Of a DNA stretch of 64,000 nt, positions 15,478-23,910 are shown piece after piece. Every line of letters starts with the position of its first letter. Positions within the stretch are counted from its first letter, which is position 1. The stretch lies in contig NZ_JBBELO010000019.1 of NCBI RefSeq assembly GCF_037404875.1, positions 1-64,000 on the forward strand. Reading direction: 5' to 3'. The translations under genes were made by a program, and so were the position numbers. The DNA comes from Orlajensenia sp037404875. GTDB lineage: Bacteria; Actinomycetota; Actinomycetes; Actinomycetales; Microbacteriaceae. The notes beneath the pieces are model-generated. The model worked only from the letters and a program-made list of their open reading frames with translations. It was not told the origin of the DNA and did no database searches.

Positions 15478-15705
15478 ATGTATGACAGCGGCTCTATCTC
15501 AGGCGGGGGGGTGTTCGCCGGTGGCCTCGCCGCGACCGGCGTGGCTGCCGGGCAGTGGTGGATTCTGGTGCTCTCGATCGCTTTCGTGGTGACCGGCCTG
15601 CTGATCATCCGATTCTCATCCCGAAAGGCGATCCGGCGCGTTCGTCTGGCGAACTGGGATGACCTCGACGATGCCATCGGCGTTGACCCCCGCGGGTTGG
15701 AGTAG
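15478..15705 (+). CDS. 75-residue membrane microprotein with LAATG motif
   Basis: The ATG at 15478 has an excellent GGGAGGA site 6 bases upstream. Residues 1-15 are Gly/Ser-rich. LAATG (about residues 17-21) is followed by a single hydrophobic helix (about 26-46) and an SSRKAIRR basic patch, then a 25-residue acidic tail. LAXTG-helix-basic is the layout of class E sortase sorting signals, but here it makes up almost the whole protein and there is no signal peptide. The gene overlaps the start of the glycosyltransferase by 47 bases, so it probably belongs to the polysaccharide synthase, perhaps as a small accessory subunit. Function unknown. Confidence 0.75.
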   Translation: MYDSGSISGGGVFAGGLAATGVAAGQWWILVLSIAFVVTGLLIIRFSSRKAIRRVRLANWDDLDDAIGVDPRGLE

Positions 15706-17269
15706 TCGTCCCGAGGCGTTCTGGTCTTCCAGATTCGCGGCTCGCGTGGGCGCGCTCAGTGCTGGCCTGCTCGTCGCATCCGCCGTGTCGCTGGTGCTCC
15801 GTGTCATCGAAACGCCGAACGTCGCGATCCACCTGGGATGGCTCTTCATCGCGGTGCTCGTCACTATCCAGTTCGTGCTCTCGCTCCTAGACCGTCCCTT
15901 CACTGTGAGTGATACCGAACGTGCTGGACTGGAGGGCCTGCGTGTCGTGATCCTCGTGCCGTGCTACAACGAAGACCCCGAATTGTTGGTGAACGGCCTG
16001 CGATCGATGCTGGGGCAGACGCGAACCCCCGCAGCCATCTCGGTCGTCGATGACGGGTCGAGCATCGACTACGCCGACGTCGAACGGACGATGAGAGCGG
16101 AAGCCGATGCGGCAGGTGTCCAACTGCACTGGCGGAGGACGCAGAACCACGGAAAACGCTACGCCCTGGTCAATGCCGCTCGACGCGAGCCGGATGCCGA
16201 CATCTACATGACCGTCGACAGCGACAGCATTCTCGACCGCGCGGCGATCGAGGAAGGTTTGAAGCCGTTCGCCGACGCACGCGTCCAATCCGTCGCGGGG
16301 TTCCTGTTGGTCTTGAATGCTCAGGAGACCTGGCTGACGCGAATGATGGAGTTGTTGATCGTCAGTTGGGGTCTCTTCGAGCGGTCAGCGCTGTCGCTCG
16401 CCGGGTCTGTGCTCGTGAATTCGGGCGCCTGCGCCTTCTACCGGGCAGAAGTCGTGCGCGAGAGCGCAGCGGATTTTCTGTCCGAGACGATTCTCGGCCG
16501 CAGGATGACGTTCTCCGATGACAGCCTGCTGACGCTGTTCGCGCTCGAGCGAGGTCGCGCTGTGCATCAGAGGACGTGTTTCGTCTTCTCCAGCATGCCG
16601 ACCGCGATCCGCCCGCATCTCATCCAGCAGTCGCGCTGGATGAGAGGCGCGATCGTTCGTGCATGGTGGAGATTCAAGTACCTGCCGCTGACCTCGGTCG
16701 CCTATTGGGCGCTCGCGGCGAAGTGGCTGCAGTTCCTACTGCAGACCGTCGTGCCACTCATCTTCCTAGCGGTGCTGGTGTCGGTCGCTCCCCAGAGCCT
16801 CGTCGTTTTCGGCGTGTGGTGGTTATGCGTGCAATTCGCCATCAGCTCCCGCTATCTCGCCTTGCGGCGCAGCGATCAGACCCGCCGACAGCGGTGGGTT
16901 GTGTTCGCCTGCGTTCCCGTCATGGTCTTCTGGCAGGCCTTCGTGCTCCACCCGCTACGCCTGTATGCGTACGCGACGTTCGCCCGCACCGGATGGGGGA
17001 GCCGGGCGTCCGTGTCGGAGACGATCGGTGAGGGTCGAGGGATCTCTATCGAGGCGGCTGATCCGGGGCCCGCCGGGGGCGAAGGCGTCTCCAACGGTTC
17101 TCGCGATGCAGCACGCCCCGCGAACCGCTTCGTCGTCGCGGCCGGACTCGCCGTGATCTTCGCCGCGATGGCGGCCTTGGCACGGGGTCGGTGGATCCGC
17201 GCAGGTGGGAGGGATCATTCGTCCGAGCGAGAACGAGTGCGCCTTCGATACTCTGCCCGCGGGAATTAG
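15659..17269 (+). CDS. Processive family 2 glycosyltransferase (hyaluronan-synthase-like)
   Basis: 536 residues. Two N-terminal membrane helices (about 28-48 and 55-76) precede a GT-A catalytic domain with the motifs of processive beta-synthases: DD (131-132, VVDDGSS), DSDS (187-190), FSDD (285-288) and QQSRW (323-327, the QxxRW acceptor motif). Several helices follow (about 340-450), then a polar tail with one more hydrophobic segment near 495-512. It synthesises and extrudes a beta-linked polysaccharide from UDP-sugars. The neighbouring nucleotide-sugar dehydrogenase suggests a uronic-acid-containing polymer. The start at 15659 overlaps the microprotein; ATG 15671 is an alternative. Confidence 0.9.
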   Translation: MTSTMPSALTPAGWSSRPEAFWSSRFAARVGALSAGLLVASAVSLVLRVIETPNVAIHLGWLFIAVLVTIQFVLSLLDRPFTVSDTERAGLEGLRVVILVPCYNEDPELLVNGLRSMLGQTRTPAAISVVDDGSSIDYADVERTMRAEADAAGVQLHWRRTQNHGKRYALVNAARREPDADIYMTVDSDSILDRAAIEEGLKPFADARVQSVAGFLLVLNAQETWLTRMMELLIVSWGLFERSALSLAGSVLVNSGACAFYRAEVVRESAADFLSETILGRRMTFSDDSLLTLFALERGRAVHQRTCFVFSSMPTAIRPHLIQQSRWMRGAIVRAWWRFKYLPLTSVAYWALAAKWLQFLLQTVVPLIFLAVLVSVAPQSLVVFGVWWLCVQFAISSRYLALRRSDQTRRQRWVVFACVPVMVFWQAFVLHPLRLYAYATFARTGWGSRASVSETIGEGRGISIEAADPGPAGGEGVSNGSRDAARPANRFVVAAGLAVIFAAMAALARGRWIRAGGRDHSSERERVRLRYSARGN

Positions 17270-17288
17270 GGAGAGGAGGCTCAGGGGG

Positions 17289-18494
17289 GTGAAGAAGCGC
17301 CTATTGGTCGTCGGGCAGGGTTTCGTCGGTCAAGCCCTCTCACGGGAGGCCGCAGACCGGGAGTTCGACGTCACCGGATTCGACGTGGATGTCGCTCACG
17401 CTGCACGGCTTGACCGGACCGTCAGGTATCGGGTCGTGAGCGACCCCGACGAGGTCGGCGCGTTCGACATCGCGGTGATCGCCGTACCCACGGTGCTCGC
17501 GGCCGGAGTGCCTGACCTGAGTCACCTGCGATCGGCAGCTCGACTGATCGGCCGCACGCTCAGCCCGGGTGCACTCGTCGTGGTCGAATCGACTGTGTAC
17601 CCGGGTGTGACCAGAGACGTTGTGGCGCCCGCACTCAGCGATGTGTCGGGGCTCCGTCCCGGCACAGACTTCGGCCTCGGCTACAGCCCGGAGCGGCTCA
17701 ATCCAGGTCCCCGCTCCCCAGGGCTGACAGACGTGCCAAGGGTGGTGGCGGGCATCGACGACGAGTCGCTTCGTCGCACGCGGGAGTTCTACGACGCGCT
17801 GGTGCCCGCTACTCACCCTGTCTCCAGCATCGAAGTGGCCGAACTCTCCAAGCTCATCGAGAACACCTTCCGCCATATCAACATCGCCTTCGTGAACGAG
17901 TTGGCCCTTGCGGAACCACTGCTCGGCGTGGATGTTCGAGAAGCACTCGACGCGGCAGGGTCGAAGCCGTACGGCTTCATGAAGTTCACACCGGGCGTCG
18001 GCGTCGGTGGTGACTGCATCCCGGTGTCTCCCGCGTACTTGGACTGGGCGCTGACGAGGCGCGGGGGTCATGCCCTGCGCTTCACCGAACTCGCGAACGA
18101 CATCGATCGATTGAGCTCCACGCACGTCGTCGACCACGTCGAATCGGTGCTTACCGCGCTCGGCAAGCCTCTGTCGGGAGCGCGCGTTCTTCTTGTCGGC
18201 GTCGCCTATAAGAAGGATGTCCCGGAGGTCCGCAGTTCGGCTGCCCTGAGAATCGGCCGGCTCCTTCGGGAGCGGGGCGCGGTTACCACGGCAGCCGACC
18301 CGCTCATCCCGTCGAGTGCGTGGCCGGATGAACTCGATCGGATCGACCTCGTTCCCGAGGCCATCGCCGAGCACGACATCGTCGTCGTGCTGGTCCGCCA
18401 CACGGATATCGACGTTGGTGCCTTGGCTTCCAGCGACATCCCGATTCTGGACACGGGGCGCACCCTGAGCGGGCCGACCGTGATCGCCTGCTGA
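17289..18494 (+). CDS. Nucleotide-sugar dehydrogenase (UDP-HexNAc type)
   Basis: 401 residues. Converts a UDP-hexose or UDP-N-acetylhexosamine to the uronic acid with 2 NAD. It has an N-terminal Rossmann motif (GQGFVGQA), the catalytic cysteine C243 in GVGGDCIP and the C-terminal motif GVAYKKDVPEVRSS. The helix ELSKLIENTFRHINIAFVNEL matches the WecC / UDP-GlcNAc dehydrogenase branch more than UDP-glucose dehydrogenase, where KNAFLA...SFINE is usual, so an aminouronic acid is the best guess. I chose GTG 17289 because of the GGAGAGGAGG site. It lies 19 bases after the synthase and must be its partner. Confidence 0.9.
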   Translation: MKKRLLVVGQGFVGQALSREAADREFDVTGFDVDVAHAARLDRTVRYRVVSDPDEVGAFDIAVIAVPTVLAAGVPDLSHLRSAARLIGRTLSPGALVVVESTVYPGVTRDVVAPALSDVSGLRPGTDFGLGYSPERLNPGPRSPGLTDVPRVVAGIDDESLRRTREFYDALVPATHPVSSIEVAELSKLIENTFRHINIAFVNELALAEPLLGVDVREALDAAGSKPYGFMKFTPGVGVGGDCIPVSPAYLDWALTRRGGHALRFTELANDIDRLSSTHVVDHVESVLTALGKPLSGARVLLVGVAYKKDVPEVRSSAALRIGRLLRERGAVTTAADPLIPSSAWPDELDRIDLVPEAIAEHDIVVVLVRHTDIDVGALASSDIPILDTGRTLSGPTVIAC

Positions 18495-18504
18495 ATGGTA
18501 GACG

Positions 18505-18533
18505 GAGACACCGGCGCCGTAGTCGGCTAGGTT
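18505..18533 (+). promoter_or_regulatory. Promoter of the glutaminase-MFS pair
   Basis: GAGACA (18505-18510), a 17-base spacer and TAGGTT (18528-18533), giving a transcript start near 18540, about 34 bases before the preferred ATG. Confidence 0.5.
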
Positions 18534-18573
18534 TCGATCATCGAGATCGCCCATGTTCAGCGCGGGAGAAGCC

Positions 18574-19605
18574 ATGGATCTGGATGTCGCGGGGGTTGCT
18601 CAGACGGCGAGTACGGGAGCGCTCCCGTCTGGTGCGACGATCGACGAACTCGTGGCTGCGGCCTATCGCCGGGCCGCTGAGCATGGGGAGGGCGTTGTGG
18701 CCGACTACATCCCGATTCTCGCCGAGGCTGATGCCGAGGCGTTCGGGCTGTGCCTCGCCGGTGTCGACGGGGGCCTGCACGAACTCGGCGACACCCGCAC
18801 TGATTTCTCCATCCAGTCCATCTCGAAGGCTTTCGTCTACGCCCTTGTATGCAACGAGTTCGGTCACGAGAAGGTCCTCGACGTCGTCGGGGTGAACAAC
18901 ACCGGACTGCCCTTCAACTCGGTCGTCGCCATCGAGCTGAATGACGGCCATCCGATGAACCCGATGGTGAATGCCGGCGCCATCGCCACCACGGCGCTCG
19001 TGCCAGGGGAGACCGCAACGGAGAAATGGACGGCCATTCTCTCCGGTCTCTCGGCGTTCGCGGGGCGCAGCCTTCACCTTGACGAGGTCGTCTACCGGTC
19101 GGAGGCCAGCAGCAACCAACGCAACGAGGCCATCGCGCGACTGCTCGCGAGCTATGGACGGATCGGCGATGACCCGGCCGCGGTTCTCGACGTGTACACC
19201 CGCCAGTGCGCCATCTCCGTGGACGCCCGCGACCTCGCCATCATGGCCGCGACCCTCGCGGACGGAGGCGTCAACCCCGTCACCGGAATACGTGTCGTCT
19301 CCGCCGACGTCGCCCGCGACACGCTGGCGGTCTTGGCGGCGAACGGACTGTACGAGCGCTCCGGCGAGTGGCTCTTCGAGATCGGATTGCCGGGCAAGTC
19401 CGGTGTCTCCGGTGGTCTCGTCACGGTTGCGCCAGGGAAGGGCGGCGTGGGCTCGTACGCGCCCCGCCTGGATTCCGCCGGCAACAGCATCCGGGGACAG
19501 ATCGCGGCCGCGTACCTCTCGCGGGCACTCGGGTTGAACCTGTTCGCATCCGATCCCCACGTCGCGGCGACCCCGGGACCCGACAGCGCGAAGGAGCATC
19601 CATGA
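18574..19605 (+). CDS. glsA: Glutaminase
   Basis: Hydrolyses glutamine to glutamate and ammonia. A 343-residue serine-dependent beta-lactamase-fold enzyme with the catalytic SxxK motif SISK (82-85) and the family signatures PFNSVVAIELNDG, NPMVNAGAI, YGRIGDD and GLPGKSGVSGG. I chose the start at 18574 (GGGAGAAG site); ATG 18553 is possible. The stop overlaps the ATG of the following transporter (ATGA). In other bacteria glutaminase next to a transporter serves acid resistance through ammonia release, or ammonium/glutamate balance. Here this is inference. Confidence 0.95.
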   Translation: MDLDVAGVAQTASTGALPSGATIDELVAAAYRRAAEHGEGVVADYIPILAEADAEAFGLCLAGVDGGLHELGDTRTDFSIQSISKAFVYALVCNEFGHEKVLDVVGVNNTGLPFNSVVAIELNDGHPMNPMVNAGAIATTALVPGETATEKWTAILSGLSAFAGRSLHLDEVVYRSEASSNQRNEAIARLLASYGRIGDDPAAVLDVYTRQCAISVDARDLAIMAATLADGGVNPVTGIRVVSADVARDTLAVLAANGLYERSGEWLFEIGLPGKSGVSGGLVTVAPGKGGVGSYAPRLDSAGNSIRGQIAAAYLSRALGLNLFASDPHVAATPGPDSAKEHP

Positions 19606-21230
19606 CATCCCCGACGGCCCGACCCGAGGTGCGCACCTCGTGGGTGCCGATGATCGGCCTCTTCCTCGCGCAGATCCTGATGTCGTACAACGTCTCGGCG
19701 CTGCCCGTCTCCCTCGGTGGCATGGTCGAGGACTTCGGCGTGCCGCCGACCGACGTCAGTACGGCGATCGTCACGTACGGGCTGGTCGTGGCTGCCCTCG
19801 TCATGGTGGGGGCCAAGATCGGTCAACGTATCGGGTGGATCATCGTGTTCCGTGTCGTCGTCGCGCTGTTCACCGTCTCGGCCGTCACGATGATCCTCTC
19901 GCCATCCATCGGATGGGTCATCTTCGCTCAGGCCCTTGCCGGGGGCTCGGCCGCCATCATCGTGCCATCCCTCGTCGCCCTCATCGCCGAGAACTACCGC
20001 GGTACCCAGCAGGCCGCGGCCATCGGATCCCTCGGCTCGGCTCGCGCCCTGGCCGGCGTCGCCGCGTTCCTGATCGGCGGCACCCTGGCCACCCTCGTCG
20101 GCTGGCGCTCCGTGTTCGTCGTGGTTCTCGTGCTCGCGGTGGCCGTGTTCATCCTCAGCTTCTGGCTTCGCTCCGACCGGGGGAGTAAGGCGATCACCAT
20201 CGACGTCGTTGCCGCGATCCTCATCGGCGCCGGCATCGTGATGCTGACCGTCGGCGTGAACAATCTCAACTCGTGGGGGGTGCTGCAAGCGAGATCCGAC
20301 GCACCATTCGACCTGGCCGGAATCTCGCCGGCGCCCGTGCTGATCGTGCTCGGCATCGTTCTCGTGCAACTGTTCTTCCTGTGGAGCCGGCGCCGCACGA
20401 AGGCGGGAAGGGTTCCCCTGGTAAGCCTGTCGGTGTTCGGTTCCTCGCGCGAGCGAGCCGCGGTCTACGCCATGTTCATCGTCGTCTTCATGGAGGCCGC
20501 CCTGAACTTCACGGTGCCGCTGTACATCCAGATCGTGCAGGGGCGCACCCCGTTCGACACCTCGCTGGCGATGCTGCCCTTCAACCTGACCGTATTCGTC
20601 ACCGCCACCCTCGTCGTTCGGTTCTACCGGCGATTCCCGCCGCGAACCATCGGCATGTTCTCGTTCGCACTCACCACCATCGCCCTGGTTTGGCTGTCGT
20701 TCGTCGTGACCAACAATTGGGAGACGGTTCCCACCATCCTCGGTCTCATCGTCTTCGGCATCGGTCAGGGGGCCCTCGTCACCCTCGTCTTCAACGTGCT
20801 CGTGACGGCAGCCCCGAAGGAACTCGCCGGCGACGTGGGTTCCGTGCGCGGCACGACCCAGAACCTGGCCTCCGCCGTCGGAACAGCGGTTGCAGGAGCG
20901 CTCCTCGTCGGCATTCTCACCGCGAGCGTGGCCGGCGCACTCGCCGGCAACGTCGACCTGCCACCGTCGCTGGTGTCACAGGTCGACCTCGACCGCACGA
21001 ACTTCGTGAGCAACGACAGGCTCCAAGAGGTGCTCTCGGCGACGGATGCGACCCCAGCGCAGGTCGACACCGCCGTCAGCCTGAATGAGTCGGCCCGCCT
21101 CCGGGCGCTTCGCACCGGACTGCTGATACTGGCGGGCATCAGCGTGCTCGCGGTCGTGCCGGCCAGTCGGCTGCCGAGATACCGGCCGCAGGAGATTCCC
21201 GAGTCCGTCGCGGTCGGAGAGCGCCCGTAG
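19602..21230 (+). CDS. MFS transporter, DHA2-like
   Basis: 542 residues with about 14 hydrophobic segments, the layout of the DHA2 (14-TMS) drug:proton antiporter branch. The loop between helices 2 and 3 (about GAKIGQRIGW) is the degenerate motif A. A hydrophilic loop of about 60 residues lies before the last helix (DLPPSLVSQVDLDR...). Substrate unknown. It is translationally coupled to glutaminase, so it may move glutamine, glutamate or a related amine, although DHA2 members are mostly drug exporters. A 120-base gap follows. Confidence 0.88.
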   Translation: MTSPTARPEVRTSWVPMIGLFLAQILMSYNVSALPVSLGGMVEDFGVPPTDVSTAIVTYGLVVAALVMVGAKIGQRIGWIIVFRVVVALFTVSAVTMILSPSIGWVIFAQALAGGSAAIIVPSLVALIAENYRGTQQAAAIGSLGSARALAGVAAFLIGGTLATLVGWRSVFVVVLVLAVAVFILSFWLRSDRGSKAITIDVVAAILIGAGIVMLTVGVNNLNSWGVLQARSDAPFDLAGISPAPVLIVLGIVLVQLFFLWSRRRTKAGRVPLVSLSVFGSSRERAAVYAMFIVVFMEAALNFTVPLYIQIVQGRTPFDTSLAMLPFNLTVFVTATLVVRFYRRFPPRTIGMFSFALTTIALVWLSFVVTNNWETVPTILGLIVFGIGQGALVTLVFNVLVTAAPKELAGDVGSVRGTTQNLASAVGTAVAGALLVGILTASVAGALAGNVDLPPSLVSQVDLDRTNFVSNDRLQEVLSATDATPAQVDTAVSLNESARLRALRTGLLILAGISVLAVVPASRLPRYRPQEIPESVAVGERP

Positions 21231-21350
21231 CGCAGGCCTGGATGATCGCGGCTGCGCTCACGCACGGCGATCCCCATCGCTCGGTCTCGTCATTGACGTA
21301 GTGCGGAGCCAGATGCCACGCTGGGGTCAGGCGTTGCATCGGGGGCACGC

Positions 21351-23831
21351 ATGGGAATCGCACGAAGCCGCACGACACTGAGGAAGACGGTCAGCCTTAG
21401 CACGGTGCTCACCGTCCTTGTCGGGCTCGGCCTTCTCGCGGGGGCTGCGCCGCGGGCGGTGGCTGCCGCCGATGATGCGCAGAGCCTCTACCTGGCGGAC
21501 CAGCAGAAGAATCAGCAGGTTCGGCTTGCTGCCGGGGGATCCGAATTCGCGCCCGAAACGACGTTGCCGACCGCGACGAACGTCGGTGCCATCGGCGTCG
21601 TGCTGGATGCGACCGGAACGACGGCGTACTACATGTCGAAGACGTCGCCCGCATCCGTGCAGCGCGTCGATGTCGCCACCGGCACGGTGACGGGAACTGT
21701 TTCGCTCGGTCTGTCGCTCGCGAGCTTCTACGGCACTCCGCTCGCGTTGAGTCCCGACGGCGCGACCTTGTACACGGCGGGCAACGGCTCCGTCGGCGTC
21801 ATCGACGTCACATCGTTCACCCTTCGGGCGCCCATCGCCCTCGGTGGTGAGATCAGGGGAGTAGCGCTGAGCCCCGATGGCTCGCGGCTTTATGCGACCG
21901 ACCATCTCAACAACAAGTTCTTCGTCGTCGCACTCCCCGGCCGGACCGTGAGCACGTTCACCGTCAGCAGCGACCCTTATTCGATCGCCGTGTCGCCCGA
22001 CGGAGCCAGCGTCGCCGTCGCCTTCGATACCCCGAGTACGACGGCGCAGGCCGCGGTTCGGATCGTCAACGCGGATGGATCGCTGCGGGCGCTGGTGACC
22101 CCCGCGACCCTCGGCTCGGCGAGTGGAAACGGCTCGACCTCGGTCGCCTTCTCGCCCGACGGGAGTGTGCTCTACGCGATCACCTCCGCAACGAGCAACA
22201 TCGTGGAGATCGCGCCGGCGACCGGTGCGGTGATTCGACAGGTGTCGACGGGTACGACCAACGTGAATGGCTTCACGAGCCATCTCGCGGTGAGCTCCGA
22301 CGGAGCCCGCGTCTACCTGCAGACGGCGACGAGCGTGCTGCGGTACGACGCGATCGGTCATGTCATGGGGGCGAACCTGGGGCCGGTCGGCGCTCAGAAC
22401 GTGCAGATCTCCCTTGCCCCAGACCAAGCGCCGACAGCGGCCTTCTTTGCGACGCCCGCGCCGGCCGGTGTTCCGACCTCGTTCGACGCGTCCGCATCGA
22501 CGGCGGCTGCCGGAACAGTGGCCCTCTACACCTGGGACTTCGGAGACGGCCAGACGACGACCACCACGACGCCGACGCTGGAGCATGTCTACGGAGGACC
22601 GGGCGCCTTCGACGTCACCCTGACCGTGACGTCGTCGGGAGGCACGTCGACGACTGTCGTTTACACGGGACAGATGGTCTCGCGCAACGGCGGTCCCACG
22701 GCCACCACGCGGCAGCCGGTGGACATCCTCGATGCGCCGGAAGAGATCTTCGCGCCCGACCTGTCGTCGTACATCAGTGCACCCGGCTGCGGTGTGCCCG
22801 GCGCGCTGACGTTCACCAACAACCCTCCCACTGCAGAGCCGAACGGGTACGAGTTCCCCGGCCAGGGCTTCCGGGTCTTCCTCGATCCGCCGTACTCCGG
22901 CGTGAACACCTATACCGCCAGGATCGACCCGGTAGAGCCCGGCTTCGATCCCGCGTTCCCGAGCGGCACGACCATCCTCGGTGAAACCGTCCAGATTCTG
23001 ACGGTACTGCCCGCGACCGGTCCGCAGTCGACCGATCCGAATGCACCGTGCTACGTGGCCCCGCCACCGACGCCGATCGCAGCCCCCGACCTTTCGACGA
23101 TGGTCAGCCCGCCCACGTGCACCGCCAACGGATCGCTGTTGTTCGCGAACAATACCCCCGCACGTGACCCGAATGGTTATGAGTTCCCCGGGCAGGGATA
23201 CCGGGTCTACCTCGCTTCCGCTTACACGGGCCCCGGTACGTACACCGCCACCGTGGAGCCGGTCGAGCCGGGCTTCGATCCCGCCTTCCCCAATGGAACG
23301 GTCATCACCTCCGGCGAGACCGTCCAGACGCTGACGGTGCTGCCGGCGATCGGATTCCAAGCCACCGACCCTGCCGCTCCGTGCTACGACCGACCGACCC
23401 TGCCGACGGTCGAGGTGATCGAGCCGCCTACGCAGGTCACACCCGTGGGAACGCCGGCCTCCGTCACGGTGGATGCGGTGGCCTCCGACGGCGAGCCGGT
23501 GATCTTCACCGCCACAGGTCTGCCGCCTGCCCTTGTCATCGACCCCGCGACCGGCATCATCCGCGGCATCCTGACGACGCCCGGAACCTACGAGGTGACA
23601 ACCACCGCGTGCATCGTCAGTCTGCCGACCATCTGCGATACCGACCCCTTCGAATGGATCGTGGTGCAGCCCACGGCGGCGGGCGGCGGCGGCAACGGTC
23701 CTCTCGCAGCAACCGGCGGCGATCAGGCGGCTGTGGGGTGGGTCGCCTCGGCAGCGCTCCTGGTGGGCGCGGGCATGATCTTCGCCTTCCGACGCCGACC
23801 GGTGAAGCGCTCGCTCGAGCGAGCACGCTGA
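21351..23831 (+). CDS. LAATG-anchored surface protein with propeller, PKD and novel repeats
   Basis: 826 residues: signal peptide (about 1-39), a YVTN/NHL-like beta-propeller (about 45-355, with repeated ALSPDGATLY, LSPDGSRLYAT and FSPDGSVLYA blades) and a PKD domain (about 360-443, YTWDFGDGQ). Two tandem copies of an unnamed domain of about 105 residues follow (about 469-573 and 579-682), sharing PNGYEFPGQG, PVEPGFDPAFP, GETVQ.LTVLPA and a C...C pair. Then come an Ig-like He_PIG domain (about 684-775) and an LAATG sorting signal (785-789) with membrane helix and RRRP tail. It is covalently attached to the cell wall by a sortase not encoded in this window. Probably adhesion or matrix binding. 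Confidence 0.88.
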   Translation: MGIARSRTTLRKTVSLSTVLTVLVGLGLLAGAAPRAVAAADDAQSLYLADQQKNQQVRLAAGGSEFAPETTLPTATNVGAIGVVLDATGTTAYYMSKTSPASVQRVDVATGTVTGTVSLGLSLASFYGTPLALSPDGATLYTAGNGSVGVIDVTSFTLRAPIALGGEIRGVALSPDGSRLYATDHLNNKFFVVALPGRTVSTFTVSSDPYSIAVSPDGASVAVAFDTPSTTAQAAVRIVNADGSLRALVTPATLGSASGNGSTSVAFSPDGSVLYAITSATSNIVEIAPATGAVIRQVSTGTTNVNGFTSHLAVSSDGARVYLQTATSVLRYDAIGHVMGANLGPVGAQNVQISLAPDQAPTAAFFATPAPAGVPTSFDASASTAAAGTVALYTWDFGDGQTTTTTTPTLEHVYGGPGAFDVTLTVTSSGGTSTTVVYTGQMVSRNGGPTATTRQPVDILDAPEEIFAPDLSSYISAPGCGVPGALTFTNNPPTAEPNGYEFPGQGFRVFLDPPYSGVNTYTARIDPVEPGFDPAFPSGTTILGETVQILTVLPATGPQSTDPNAPCYVAPPPTPIAAPDLSTMVSPPTCTANGSLLFANNTPARDPNGYEFPGQGYRVYLASAYTGPGTYTATVEPVEPGFDPAFPNGTVITSGETVQTLTVLPAIGFQATDPAAPCYDRPTLPTVEVIEPPTQVTPVGTPASVTVDAVASDGEPVIFTATGLPPALVIDPATGIIRGILTTPGTYEVTTTACIVSLPTICDTDPFEWIVVQPTAAGGGGNGPLAATGGDQAAVGWVASAALLVGAGMIFAFRRRPVKRSLERAR

Positions 23832-23910
23832 CGCGGATGCCGGCGGCTCTCGTCCGATCGGCCGCTGAACCCGTTCGCGCGGTGTCGGTGGTCACGGGGA
23901 GAATCTCGGC

